Below, piece after piece: positions 1-10,812 of a stretch of 64,000 bases of DNA. Made by a program: the position numbers and the translations under genes. The notes beneath the pieces were generated by a model. The model worked only from the letters and a program-made list of their open reading frames with translations, searched no databases and was not told the DNA's origin. The stretch is from Haliotis asinina (Eukaryota; Mollusca; Gastropoda; Lepetellida; Haliotidae). The stretch lies in assembly GCF_037392515.1 (NCBI RefSeq), contig NC_090280.1, positions 27,657,118 to 27,721,117 on the forward strand. The letters run 5' to 3'. Numbering within the stretch: position 1 is the first letter of the stretch; the number at the start of each line of letters is the position of its first letter.

Positions 1-197
1 TGGTGTGGACTGAGGAGGACCTTCAACTCTTCAGCAGACAAAGCACATGCACAGGAGACCCGGGAGACCAAAGGCAAACGTCACAGTGCAAACCTGGAAA
101 CAAGACAAAGGATAACCCAAGGGAACTCCAAAGAGAAACCGATGCACCCAGAGGGTGAGGTTAATCTTAAGACCAATGGTAAGAACAACATAATTAC

Positions 198-752
198 CTA
201 ATGGGCACAAGGCCGGGTGAGTTGCTGTGCAACCACCAACGGGCCAAAAGACTGAAGCCCCTCCATGTCCTCAACCGCCAAGTCCCTCAGGTAGTGTGAG
301 GCAAAAACGGTGGTCGACTTCCAAAAACAACCCTCCATAATCTGTGGCACCGTACAGTTCCAGTGGAGGGCCATAGTGGACGCCAGAGCTCTAATTTCAT
401 GGGGGTTGTTCGCCGACAGATGGGGAAGTTTCTTGGCATCATACGTCGCAAGGATAGTCGAACGAAGCCACAAGGCAATTGTGTTTCTGTTTACTTCCCC
501 CTTGCAAGATGAAGAAAAGGGGATAAATAGCCTTTTCCAGGAACGTCTCTTCAAGGCAGACCTCTGGATATAACATCTAAGAGCCCTGACTGGACACAGG
601 AACTCCTCCTCAGTATCATGTCGTCCCAGGATAGTCGATAAAGGCGGGATGGAAAACCGTCTGTCCGGTTGACCGGGAAGCTGATTCTTGGCAATGAAGT
701 CCCACAGTAATCCTAAGTAGACTCGCTTGTTCAAAGCGCATTTGTGTGACAT
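198..752 (-). pseudogene. DIRS tyrosine recombinase, C-terminal half only
   Basis: This 184-residue frame keeps the C-terminal catalytic half of a tyrosine recombinase: CPVRALRCY (about 53-61), KRLFIPF (73-79), H118-x-x-R121 in PHEIRALAS, W144 at the position of the second His/Trp, and the nucleophile Y154 in SHYLRDL. Related DIRS recombinases are about twice as long and carry the first catalytic Arg in a helix upstream. That part is absent: the RNase H reading ends at about 740-753 and the recombinase core begins at once in another frame, so an internal deletion has joined them. The ATG at 752 is probably not a natural start. The stop is at 198-200. Confidence 0.82.
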
Positions 753-1490
753 CGGGGAACCACAGTCTGGTTGGCCACCAAGGCACGACCAAAAGCAGTC
801 TCAGGTTCTGTGTCTGCTTGATCTTGCCGATCACTTCCGGGAGAAGAACAGGTGGTGGAAAAGCGTACGCGTCTAGACCTTCCCACAACAGGGATAGTGC
901 GTCGACTGCCCAAGCCTGCGGATCCGGTACGGGAGACACGTAAGATGGCAACTGGTGGTTGCAGCTGGTGGTGAAGAGGTCTACCAGGGGTCTCCCGTGG
1001 AGAAGGCAAATCTGACGAAACACGTCTGGATGAAGCATCCATTCCGTCTGAGAAGGTCTGCCTGGACGCAACAACGCGTCTGCCAGTATATTCTTGCAGT
1101 CGGGTATGTGCCGTACCGCGACTGTGATCCCGTTGCTGTCTAGAAGGTCTGCTAACAAGAACATCTGGTCTAGGAGTTGCTTGGACCTGGTCGTGCCCTG
1201 GTTCCGGATAACCCAAACGACTGTGGAATTGTCCGACACCACCGGAAGCTTGGTATTGGACTGGATCGGTAGCCAGTGGCGTACTGCTAGAATAACAGCT
1301 TGCATCTCCAAGTTGTTGATGTGCCATAACTTTTCGGAGTCGGACCTCAGCCCTGAGGTCGTCCGGACGACCAGGTGGGCGCCCCACCCTAGCAGGGACG
1401 CGTCTACGAACAACTCGTGGTCGTGACTGAAGTCTTTCAAACAGATGCCGGCACAGACATTTGATTCTACCATCCACCTCCGAAGATACT
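740..1490 (-). pseudogene. DIRS RNase H domain
   Basis: This is the RNase H that removes element RNA after reverse transcription, originally fused to RT. Counting from the Met at 1,473, the four acidic residues expected of the fold are all present: D24 (VDASLLGWG), E56 (NNLEMQAV), D81 (SDNSTVV) and D132 (ILADALLR). After them comes a segment typical of DIRS RT/RNase H proteins (PVPDPQAWAVDAL, then WEGLDAYAFPP), ending near residue 241 in WFPDV. The frame beyond about 740 is not RNase H; it is the recombinase coding region read out of frame. The domain itself looks intact and is cut off from RT by a one-base frameshift. Confidence 0.85.
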
Positions 1491-3226
1491 GATGTAGATG
1501 TGGAGGTAGAAGGAACTGTGTTCATCTGGACGAGTGGTAACAGAAACCTCTGTAACGGCCGCAGCATAAGGCGCCCCCTGAGAGTAATATCTTGCGCCCA
1601 CGTCAAAAGACCCAACAGAGACTGCCACTCTCTGAGGGTCATGGGTTGAGAGAGACCTCGATCTGCAAACACCAGTATCTTCCGACACCGATCTGGAGGG
1701 ACCCTGACAAGATTGTCCTTCGTTAGAAGCAATCCCCCGATGAAGGTCAGCTCTTGCATTGGTTCCAGATGTGACTTGTCGGTGTTGACAATCCAACCCA
1801 GTTGATGTAACAGGTGGGTGGAGAAATCCAACTGTTTGCGTAGCAGTTGAGGACTGCAGTGGTTGAGAAGACAGTTGTCTATGAATGGATCGAAATCCAC
1901 TCCCCTGAGATGTAGAGACCTGGTAACCGGCAGCGTGATCCGTGTGAAAAGCCACGGGGCCGTAGAAATTCCAAAAGGAAGCACCCTCCACTGGTAATGC
2001 ATTCATTTGAAGATGAACCTCAGATACTTCCTGTGATGTGGATATATGGGAACATGCAGGTACGCATCCTGTAAATCAAGACTGGCTATGCAAGCCCCGG
2101 GTGACAATTTGGCTCGAATCTGCTCTAGTGACGTCATCCGGAAATGTGGAGGGTCAGCCAGATACTGTCTGTTGAAGGCTGCCATATTGTGAATCATGCG
2201 CATCTTGTCGGAATCTTTCTTTGGCACCAGGAAAATGGGTGAGTAGAACCCCGGGGAGCAGTGGGGTTCCAGCACTGTCTCTATGGCTCTCTTGGACAAT
2301 AGGATGTCGATATTGGACGCAAGGAGAGCTAATTGGTGTTGAGGATATATCCGCGACTGGGGAGTAGATGTCAGCAGTAGAGTCTCGACCAATGGCAGCT
2401 TGCAGCCGGACTTCAAGATCTTGCTTACAAACGGGTCCTCTAGGAATGACCAGTTGGGCCAGAAGATCCCTAGTCTCCCACCTACTGGAGTCAGATGGAT
2501 AGGTACGACTGGGGGTGGGACATCCAAGGCTTCAGTGACCAGAGTAGGGGCGCTTGCCTCTGCCTCGCCCTTGTGTTGAAGGGGTGTCCTGGCTGCGCTC
2601 CTGGGGCTTCCGCTCCCCCTCCCAAAGGAGGAACGGATGGATTCCCTTCTAGCAATATAGCACTTCTTCCCACTTCCTCTGGCTCTGCCAGATGTAGTCA
2701 TGGCCAAAGCTGCACGTAAATGGCCAAGAAGGTCATGAAGAACCCTGCCTTGCCACTGGAAAATCGTCGTCAGGTGGTCCACCCTGGAGGTGTTGTCCTC
2801 TGATAAATCTACTGCAGCCGCTGAGGTAGTCGAGGCTAACGCAGAAATAGGTTTGAGCATGCGTTTGAGTTCTGTGTCAATGGCTGCCAACTTAGAGTCC
2901 TGCACTTTATAGGCTGAGAGTGTAGAACCTGACAGGCACTTGAGAGAGTCGTCCTGAGCAGCACCATTATCCGTGAAGTCTAGGCTGTGGATCTTATATT
3001 CCAACTTCCTTGACTTGGACGCCTTGATCGTAGGATTCAGTGAAAGCTTGGCAAAATCCTCGTCCAGGAGAGACACTGCATCCGCCACCATAGGATGAGG
3101 TGGAATGAGTAGTTCAGGAGACAAATGGATGGACGACGAGTTATTGGAGTCCACTGACGGAGAAGGACAGCCTATCAGCGATCCATTCAAACACTGCCAA
3201 TAGTGGTAGATAGGTGCCATCATCAT
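1480..3226 (-). pseudogene. DIRS gag C-terminus and reverse transcriptase, nonsense-interrupted
   Basis: From 3,226 the frame holds the gag C terminus (about residues 1-200) and then an RT: FYSPIFLVPKK (fingers, about residue 327), then SLDLQDAYLHV with the first catalytic Asp. A TGA at 2,003-2,005 stops it directly after RFIFK. The same frame resumes at 2,002 with HYQWRVLPFG and the palm, so this is one gene with an in-frame nonsense codon. The active-site motif normally reads YxDD or FxDD; here it is FIDN, with codon AAC at 1,874-1,876. A single G-to-A change from GAC would explain it and would abolish polymerase activity. The thumb region follows (residues about 80-165 after the stop). Near 1,480-1,495 the frame shifts by one and RNase H begins. 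The RT assignment is secure. Confidence 0.88.
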
Positions 3227-4273
3227 CGCCTACACCTGTCTCTTCGTCATAATCAGGGCAGAAGTGTTGCTCCTCCAAATCCTCCCAGAAGACCGAAGTC
3301 GATTCCCGCTGCTGGGTGGAAGAAGTAGATGGAGTCCGAATAGAAGAATCTTTCAGAGAAACTCGAGGGGCCTCCGGTGAACATGAAAGCCGGGTTCTGG
3401 AAGAGCGCCGAGGAGATCTAGATTGCGATCGGAAACGCCGCCTACTCCTGTTGGAACGAGAATTCTCCACGGAGCGTCTAGGAGAGCGTGAGCATGAGCG
3501 CGAGCGCGAGCGCCGGCTACAGTGTAGGGAACGGGAACGCCGACCTCTCAGAGATCTGGACCGTGATCTGCGTCCTGAACGCTCCACTTTCAAGCGCCGA
3601 GCGCGCTCCTCGTCCAGCTGTCGTTGTAACACCTCCTCCCTGGACAGTGTGTGCGAGATCCTGGGGATCCGATAAGGCGTTGGCGAAGGCACAGGAGCCG
3701 GCGTCTGAACAAGTGCTGGTGTAGGTATAGGCGCTGGTACTGGAACCAGTGAGGGTGTCCCCATCAAAGCTAGCGTGGACGCTGACGTGGGCATCAGCGC
3801 TGGCACAGGCATAGGCGTTGAAGTTGGAGCAAGTTCAGGCATCAAGGTTGGTGCTGACATCGGCAAAGGCGCTGGCGCTGCAGATGTGGTAGGCGCTGGA
3901 GAGACCGTAAATGTCTCTGAACTTCTGGGTGAGCCAAGGCGTCCGGACGGGATAAGTCGACGAAGGCGTCCGAGCGAGGAGGATCTGGAGATGAGCGAAC
4001 AGGCATCACTGACGAGCGTTCCAAACCTGGCGTCGGCATTGGCGCTGTAAAGGTAGGTAGCTCCGGGTCGTCCAGTAAGGAACCTAAGGATGAAGCTGGG
4101 GAAGACATTCTCCTCTTTCGCTGAGTAAACCTTTTCCTACGAACCGATAAAAAGGTCTTGTAATCCGCCACTGAAAGACTTGCACAATGCTGACAGCGAC
4201 TGTCCGGACACCAGGGGTGGGGATCCTTAGCTGACTTCTGCCCCTTGCAGATAGTACAAAACTGCCGAGTCAT
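3141..4273 (-). pseudogene. DIRS gag-like protein, frameshifted
   Basis: The start at 4,273 opens a 143-residue frame. Its first 30 residues carry a Cys/His cluster (C6, C9, H19, C22, C27, C30) that looks like the N-terminal zinc-binding motif of DIRS gag proteins. The frame is lost near 3,870-3,950 and continues in another frame to 3,141. That part holds a Pro/Met/Thr-rich stretch, then a strongly basic Arg-Ser region (about 3,370-3,600) and an acidic patch. The Arg-Ser tract is unusual and resembles RNA-binding SR regions. The gag C terminus then continues in the frame that starts at 3,226 and runs into RT, so at least two shifts separate one original gag. Its role would have been packaging element RNA. 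The family is inferred from position and the Cys/His cluster. Confidence 0.6.
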
Positions 4274-4970
4274 ACACAGTTAACTGCAACAGATAAACAT
4301 AAACCGAAGTGGGAAACAAAAAATCAACACTAGAGGGGAGAACGGAAAAACACCCCTACACAAAAAATGCAGCAAGAGCGCACCCCCAAAAAGAAGTGGG
4401 TATGCCTGTAAGCTCGTGACAGCGACGGTCAGCAACCAACATGGCTACCTGCGAAATATGCAACGTGGAACAAAAAAACACATGAAAAGAAGACAAAACA
4501 AGGAGAAATTACCATACGAAATGGCAGAACAGATGGAGGAAGCATCCCCAACGGAATAAAAACCTCCAAGCCCGCCATGACACCTTCATAAACGACGCAG
4601 GAAAACCCACACCAAAGTGAGAAAAAAACATTTACAACACGAGGTAAGTGAAGTTAAATCCAATTTAACTAACCACACACCTAGGGAAACAACACACACT
4701 TACCTGTTAAGAGACAACTTTATTCAACACAGATAGGAAAACTCCGAGCGAAACAAACACGTCTGAACAGACGAACGCTAGAAGTAAAAGTGAATTTTGG
4801 ATGGCTCGTGTTCGCGCGAGTAGGGAAATCACGTCACTTCCATGACATCCGTAGATACACAAGGTAGCCATTCAGGGAATGGCAAATCAACGTCTGTCTG
4901 ATCTCTACTAGTGAAGCTTGAGGTAATATGCATAAGACCTATGGTAAGGTAAGTTAAAAATTTAGGTTTC
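4274..4970 (-). other. DIRS 5' leader and terminal region
   Basis: This non-coding stretch lies upstream of gag on the minus strand. It is A-rich on the plus strand. It probably holds the promoter and the terminal repeat. I see no inverted partner for it within the window. TAAGACCTATGGTAAG at 4,933-4,948 matches 168-183 at 15 of 16 bases in the same orientation. Confidence 0.45.
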
Positions 4971-5053
4971 ACACATTGTACCCATGTGGGGAATCAAACC
5001 CAGATCTTTGGTATGACAAGTGAACACTTTAACCACAAGGCTACCCCACCACT
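4970..5053 (-). repeat. SINE-A fragment interrupted by the DIRS element
   Basis: SINE-A is the tRNA-like family used throughout this annotation. In sense orientation it runs: an A-box-like start (agcctagtggttaaag), a B-box-like core (gggttcgattcccc), then gtgtgaagcccatttctggtg, then a tail gctggaatattgct...gtaaaac ending in (CTCA)n. This copy has the tRNA-like half in reverse (ggggaatcaaacccagatct, ending ggctacccca), but stops inside the gtgtgaagccc segment where DIRS-side sequence begins. The abrupt loss fits insertion of the retrotransposon into a pre-existing SINE. Confidence 0.75.
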
Positions 5054-5221
5054 CTTGCACATCCATAAATGGATGCCCAAACATGGGGTAAAGGCTATCC
5101 TATTAACTGCTAACAGTAAAAATGAAAGTAACACCAGTGGGTAAACAAAAAAATTCACTACATTTGAAAGTGTTTGAGAATACCTGTTGGTTAGTTTTTA
5201 AACAATGTAATATTTTGTTTG

Positions 5222-5316
5222 CTGTTTAATGCAGCCTTCAGCAATATTCCAGCCATATAGCAACAGTCCTGTGATGAACATCATCAGCATCAGTCTACGA
5301 GATTGGAATACGGTGA
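5222..5316 (-). repeat. SINE-B fragment
   Basis: SINE-B is the second dispersed family. In sense orientation it starts near gacccgtgaaggtccc, has cagcaacccatgcttg, gatcactggattgtct and gattatttacag, and ends in the same ggaatattgct...gtaaaac (CTCA)n tail as SINE-A. This is a diverged 3' part in reverse (cagcaatattccagccatat), then catcagcatcagtctacgag. Confidence 0.65.
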
Positions 5317-7118
5317 TGTGTGAGAATATTTGTCTTCACTGAAAAGTGAAAGGATGGACAAATGGATAGGTGGAAAGACATACGAAAGGAAGAACCCAGA
5401 AAGATGTGCACAGATACATACAGTGACCGGAGAAAACAGGTCACCGACTGCCTCATGCACAGTGCTGTAGTCTGGCACGCCAGGGTGGATCTCCTTGGGT
5501 ATGGCAGGCATTGTTCTCCAATGTCTCGACACTTTAGCTGAAAAACAGACCATTTACTGTTGAACTTTTTCTGTATTGCTGTTGCTGCTAAAACAAAGTG
5601 ACACAACACCCACTTTTTATCATGTCTGTGTGAGAGAAAGAGAGAGAGATAGAGTATTTCAGATACATGACAAGATTACTACAGTGAGCATGAATTTGAA
5701 GTCACTTTGCCAGTATTCTACCTGTATCGTATCTATGATCAATTCATAAATCATTAATAAGAGCAAGAGGGAGAGTTTAATTTTACACGTCTTTTAGCAA
5801 TATTCCAGCAATGTCACTGTTTTGGACACCAGAAATGGGCTTCACACATTGTTTCAATGTGGGGAATCGAACCTGTGTCTTCAGCATGATAAGTGAATGC
5901 ATTAACCGCAAGTCTACCCCACTGCCCATATTGTCAAGTTTAAAACCCCCTGACCTTCTTCATATGATTACAGTTATTCAGTCATACAGAAAAATCACAT
6001 GTGCTTTATTTTCTAAAATATAATTTCTACTTAATTTACAGGAATCAATTCTTTTTTAAAAAACAAAACAAAAAAACAAATGCAAACATGCATAGAGCAC
6101 AGAATATCAGTACTTCAAAAACATCATGCTAAATAACTCTTCCTATACAACCCCTATTATTTGTAATACATAGCACCTATTCTTTTAAAGGCAATTAATT
6201 AAAATAAATTGAGTGTGAGTAAAAATAGTTCTCATGTTAACCAAACTGAGCTTAAAAATACTAATTAAATAATCAAAACTACCAAATTTCAGAACAAAAT
6301 CTTTCTGCTGAAACGACATGTCAGAAGTCCTTATCCCAAGGTTTCTCTGCTTCACTAAGATAAAACAAGACTTACCGTGTAGGCGGTTACTCTAACAATG
6401 ATAATATACAACAGGTTGTCGGACAGACCATGCAAGGGTTACATGATAGATAACTAACCCTGGTAAAATAGGTGGTTTATCTCTGTGGCAGGTCAAGTAT
6501 GCCACGAAAAAAACTGGATAAAACAGGGGGATACAAAGATGAGCTAAGTCTCTGAATATATACAACTTTGATTGAAACAAATAATTAATTACTTTTAAAT
6601 GGAAAAGGAGATCCATTGAGGTGAGACGTGCAGAACCTGAGGCAATCTTAGTTGAATTATATTTGGCTTTAGTACTGCAGTTAGAGCTGTGTGGAAGGGA
6701 AATACACCATGCACTTCACTACAACACCAAACAATGCACTCTACCACAGCACCACTTCTACAATATAGAGGAACAAATATAAATATATATATGTTTATTC
6801 CCCAACCCTTGTGCTGGTGAACAATGAAATAACTGGTAAGCATGGAGATGTCTACATACCTGATGATGTGATGCATACTCAGAGGTTGATAAGACATTAC
6901 TGACAACACACATAGTGGTCTAGTATTACATATTTATAGGTCAGGACAGTCAGTGTCAAATTACAACTTCCTTCAAAGCCTTGACCTTCATAGTCAACCA
7001 ATCAGCTGCCAGAACAATCCAAGGGAAATGAGTATGTTAACTCAGGCAAGAACTTGGGCGTGTGAGGCACAAAACTGGGGCTGCTTCTAAATCATGTATT
7101 CCTGTTTCTGAACAACAC
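5317..7118. other. Non-coding stretch, one SINE
   Basis: AT-rich DNA with a short GA-rich run (about 5,633-5,652) and an A-rich patch (6,055-6,080). Apart from the SINE-A at 5,771-5,928 I see no gene, exon signal pair or ordered repeat. Confidence 0.5.
5771..5928 (-). repeat. SINE-A copy, near full length
   Basis: Reverse-oriented copy: gagtttaattttac, then cagcaatattc tail, caccagaaatgggcttcaca, ggggaatcgaacc (B-box-like) and aagtctaccccactgccc at the 5' end. Confidence 0.85.
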
Positions 7119-7255
7119 CATGACACATCCTTTGTCATATTTGGGATTACACTTTCTCAACATTTTTGTAAGGTTGAGTAACAACAGTCAGAGTCAGATA
7201 CCAAGTCCTCAGAGATCTGTGATCTAACCCACTCAGCCTCCGCATCTTCCACTAT
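7119..7255 (-). repeat. SINE-C copy
   Basis: SINE-C is a third tRNA-like family (sense: gtggctgagtgggttag, ctttgtgtgctggc, gggttcgaatcc, then gtactttactgagaaagtg). This diverged reverse copy shows tttgggattacactttctca at its 3' side and aacccactcagcctccgc at its 5' side. Confidence 0.7.
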
Positions 7256-7420
7256 GTAAAACAATGACAATATTTGTTCATGATGACACCTTACTTCATT
7301 ATGAAGAATGAGTATGGTTAATATTAAATAAAATGGACAAAATTTCAAAACAACATTGTTCCTGCAGAGAAATATTGCTACAAAAGTACAAAAGATTTTT
7401 ACTAGACTGAGTTGTAGCAG

Positions 7421-7646
7421 TGAGTGGGTGAGTTTAATTTTATGCCACACTCAGCAACATTCCAGCTATATGATGGCAGTCTGAAAACAATAGAGTCTTA
7501 ACCTGACAATCCAGGGATCAACAGCATGAGCATCAATCTACACAACTGGGATATAATCAACCAAGTTAATGTTAACCAAGTTAGCTAGTCTGACCACCAG
7601 ATTGTTTTTCGCCTCTGGGTTACTGAAGATCAGTTCTAACCCTGAT
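7421..7646 (-). repeat. SINE-B copy
   Basis: Reverse copy beginning gagtgggtgagtttaatttt, then cagcaacattccagctatat, ccagggatcaacagcatgag and ending at gggttactgaagatcagttc. The centre is partly duplicated (taatgttaaccaagttagct). Confidence 0.85.
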
Positions 7647-8180
7647 CATCACAGTTTGCTTTGTGTCCTACATCACACTGACAATGTCAAGATGACCTCA
7701 TAATGACCCTGACTTGATACAGCTATATCAATGAGATGATTGCATTGAGAATACAATACAGATTACTGTCTTATTTTATACACTGTGGTCTGTACTACAT
7801 CACAAATAGGTTCTCCCACTCGCTGTTAAGGTCATTCAATATCAGAGAAGTCACATGAGGCTCGCAGATAAAATACTTAGTCTATAAAGAGCATTTGACA
7901 AATAGGCTGTACTACTTACGACCAAGGCCGCTCTTCATCAGATAAGTCACGCATGGCTCTAAGTTAACAAAAAAAATTATATTTATTATAAAAAGTAACA
8001 TCAAAATCTGACAAAGACTATAAAAAACGCTATTGCTCCAAAGGTTTGCATATCCACAAAACATCTGACACATTTTTAGCCATAAATATGTTGTCACTAT
8101 TGTTGATGGTTGTACAATAGTTCTACATACATTCTGCTGTCTGAGTATGATAGTGTGTACTTTGTAAGCCAGGCAAGAGT

Positions 8181-8326
8181 GTTTGAATGAGTTTAGTTTA
8201 GCAATATTCCAGCAATATCATGGTGTGGAACACCAGAAATGAGCTTCACACATTACATCCATGTTGGATATAGACCCGAGGTCTTCAGCATGGCAAGCAA
8301 ACGATTTAAGTGCCAGGCTATATCAT
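8181..8326 (-). repeat. SINE-A copy
   Basis: Reverse copy: gagtttagtttagcaatatt, ccagaaatgagcttcacaca, then a decayed B-box (atatagacccgaggtcttc) and ccaggctatatc at the 5' end. Confidence 0.82.
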
Positions 8327-8618
8327 TCTTCAGGATATTCAGATTTTTGGCCCGTCAGAATTCAGGTCTCTAAGTCAGAAATAAAATGAAAGAAAAGCAA
8401 AACAAAAACAGAGTCAGTTTCTGTTACACTGTTTTGGTTGGGTGCATTTTTCGAATACGTGCGAAATAGGTAGAGGTCAAAATAGCAGGGTTTAAAGTTG
8501 TTCAAAGTATTGAGTGCAGATAAGTTGGGTTCATAATCAGGTAACTCCATGAGACTTTAAAAGGTATTTTGCATGTCGTCAAACGTGACCAGAGCTGTTT
8601 CATACTGTCAGTCTCCAG

Positions 8619-8808
8619 TGATTGAGTGAGTTTAGTTTTGTGCCACATTCACCAATATTCCAGCTGTATCCATGGCAGCGACCTGCAAATAATGGAGTCT
8701 GGACCACAAAATCCAGTGACCAATAGCATGAGCCTCATTCTATGGAAATGGGACATGAGTCAACAAAGTCGCCTCTTCTGACAACCATGGGATACTGAAG
8801 ACCATGGG
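8619..8808 (-). repeat. SINE-B copy
   Basis: Reverse copy from gattgagtgagtttagtttt to gggatactgaagacc, with rcaataatggagtctggacc-like centre; the 5' end of the element is missing. Confidence 0.83.
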
Positions 8809-8967
8809 TTTCCAACGATGACTCCAGTTAGTCATAATCCTGTAATTTTACACGACTGGCTTCATTTGCAAGGACCTAATTTAATTTACATCTCCTGCAA
8901 TTTATACTTAAATGGCTTCTGCTCTATTTTTTTAATCTACACCAAAATGTCATTGTAAATATAGAGG

Positions 8968-9452
8968 CATCCTCGATATCTCCAGGGTATACGTTCCGAA
9001 CAGTCTCCACTATACCCTGGATGCATCTACGGCTCAGCCCGAAAAATGTATTACCTCCCTTGGCTGGTTTTTTATCCAATCAGGTGTCTACGCTGGGAAG
9101 TTGAGCGAACCAATCACAACTCACTTTCGCTTTTTAAATTCTCTAACCGATTAAACTTGGCAAACAAACATGCAGAGGTTATCTGAAAGAGGTAGATGGA
9201 TTTCTTGCTTATGTTTTTAAAAATGTTTACGACCTATAAATTGTCTGTATGATTTCCCCAAACCTTCGCAGTTGTAACTGCTACCTTTGTTGACACTGGC
9301 AAGCTCGGTTATAACGGCAGCCTTGCTGATTGGCTACTGTGAGAATGCGGAACCAGCAAAGGGAGGTAATAAAATTATGGGGCCGACCCGTAGATGCGTC
9401 CAGGGTATAGTGGAGACTTTTCGGAATGCATACCCTGGAGATATCGAGGATG
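8968..9452. mobile_element. 485-bp MITE-like element with long terminal inverted repeats
   Basis: The left end runs catcctcgatatctccaggg and the right end ccctggagatatcgaggatg, which are exact reverse complements. Similarity goes on inward for about 100 bp (gtctccactataccctgg, gcatctacgg, attacctccctt) and patchily to about 150 bp on each side, including an inverted ccaatcag/ctgattgg pair. The element is flanked by a perfect 9-bp direct repeat, atatagagg, at 8,959-8,967 and 9,453-9,461. Long inverted ends with a 9-bp target duplication are typical of Mutator-like elements, so I suspect a non-autonomous relative. No transposase is encoded; the open frames inside are chance. The superfamily is inference. 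Confidence 0.82.
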
Positions 9453-9537
9453 ATATAGAGGTTGTACATTCATATATATTATCTTTACAATTTTCATTTT
9501 ATAAGTGACAACCTATGCCTTTTTCGCCAAAATCTTT

Positions 9538-9690
9538 GTTAGTTTAATGTGGCAATCTGCACTTTTCTTGCTATACAACAACAGTCTGTAAATAATCGAT
9601 CATGGACCTGACAATTCAATGATGGACATTATGAGCACCCATCTACGGGATAAATGGGATATAATGACATGTCAGTTGGGATGTCATGAT
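9538..9690 (-). repeat. SINE-B fragment, diverged
   Basis: Reverse fragment: ttagtttaatgtggcaatct, cagtctgtaaataatcgatc, then gggatataatgacatgtcag. More diverged than neighbouring copies. Confidence 0.65.
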
Positions 9691-10548
9691 ATATATATCA
9701 ATATGTATCACCATATCCATGTCACAGTATCATAATACATATTTTTGCGCATTATCGTGTAAATTTAGATACATTTTGAACATTCATATTTCACATCTTA
9801 TAATTGTCCATGAAAATTTCAACATTTTTTATTTAAAAGTTCTAATTTCCCATCATTGTGCAAGAAAAATAATTGATTATAACTCTCATAACCTTAAAAA
9901 ATCATAATATTATCCCACAGTTGTACACACATTTTCAGCAAAACCATGTCTCCACCACCAGCATTCCGTGGAATGCTGATCAGGGGACCTAACTCTGGAT
10001 GGACTAGATATGGTCATACACCCCTATATTATTCTTTGTACATGCATACACAATAGCAGATTCTTTGTTTATTTATTGAATTACAAATAATTGTATTCTG
10101 AATACAAACACATTGTATTTTGATCTTCATGATAATGCAATATGTAATTATTTGTGTCTTGCTCAACAAAATACAATGTGGCTTAAATTTCAGATCTTTT
10201 TTTTGTCAAGTTGTAATAATATTGATTACAACCAGTAGTACATGATGAAAATTTATGGACGTCAGCTTGAGAGTTTACATCTTGACGTGTGCTCTGAAAT
10301 GTCATGTCCCTCATAACATAGAGGTTTACATCCATCATTTTCCTCCTTTAAGTCTGTCAATGCCATTCCATACAACCATCAGTACATCCTTACATTTCCC
10401 TACAATTATTTCATAGAACCAGAAAAACAAATATTTTCAAAAACTTGATTACCTCCATGCCCCCCTTTAAAATCACCATCACCTAGTCTGGTCATCAGTT
10501 ATTTATGGTCTGCATTCTTTAAAGGGATTTAGCTGTTCAAAATTACAA
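9691..10548. other. Non-coding AT-rich stretch
   Basis: Highly AT-rich DNA with short runs of atatat (about 9,692-9,700). No gene, repeat family or splice-site pair recognised. Confidence 0.45.
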
Positions 10549-10556
10549 GTAAATGA

Positions 10557-10804
10557 GTGAGTGAGTTTAATTTTACGACGCACTCAGCAATATTCCAGCT
10601 ATATGGTGGTGGTCTGTAAATAATTGAGTCTGGACCAGACAATCCAGTGGTCAACAACATGAGAATCGATCTGTGCAATTGGGAACAGATGACATGTGTC
10701 AACCAAGTCCGCGAGTCTGACCACCCAATCCCATTAGTTGCCTTTTATGGCAAGCATGGGTTGCTGAAGGCCTATTCTACCCCAGGACCTTCACGGGTCT
10801 ACAT
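10557..10804 (-). repeat. Full-length SINE-B with target duplication
   Basis: The best-preserved minus-strand SINE-B: gagtgagtttaattttacga through cagcaatattccagctatat and gtctgtaaataattgagtct to ccaggaccttcacgggtct. It is bounded by an 8-bp direct repeat, gtaaatga, at 10,549-10,556 and 10,805-10,812, as expected of a retroposed insertion. Confidence 0.9.
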
Positions 10805-10812
10805 GTAAATGA

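Larger units (their letters stand above)
1..4970 (-). mobile_element. Degenerate DIRS-type tyrosine-recombinase retrotransposon
   Basis: Reading the minus strand from about 4,970 down, the order is a long leader, gag, reverse transcriptase, RNase H and tyrosine recombinase. That order, and recombinase residues in place of a DDE integrase, define DIRS-type elements, which integrate as circles without target duplication. The left end is probably outside the window. The copy is dead: the reading frame changes in gag (near 3,870-3,950 and 3,140-3,230) and near 1,480-1,495, there is a TGA at 2,003-2,005, the RT active site reads FIDN, and the first half of the recombinase is missing. The right end lies between 4,950 and 4,972, where sequence passes abruptly into the middle of a SINE. 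No intact LTR is visible. A short direct repeat (168-183 and 4,933-4,948) may mark its ends. Confidence 0.85.

Noticed and set aside
287..1649. Plus-strand and extra minus-strand frames
   Set aside because: Shadow frames of the RT, RNase H and recombinase coding region.
3316..4050. Plus-strand Arg/Glu-rich frames
   Set aside because: They are the antisense of the gag Arg-Ser and Pro-rich regions of the minus-strand retrotransposon.
9281..9508. Small frames on both strands
   Set aside because: They lie in the right arm of the inverted-repeat element and have no transposase features.
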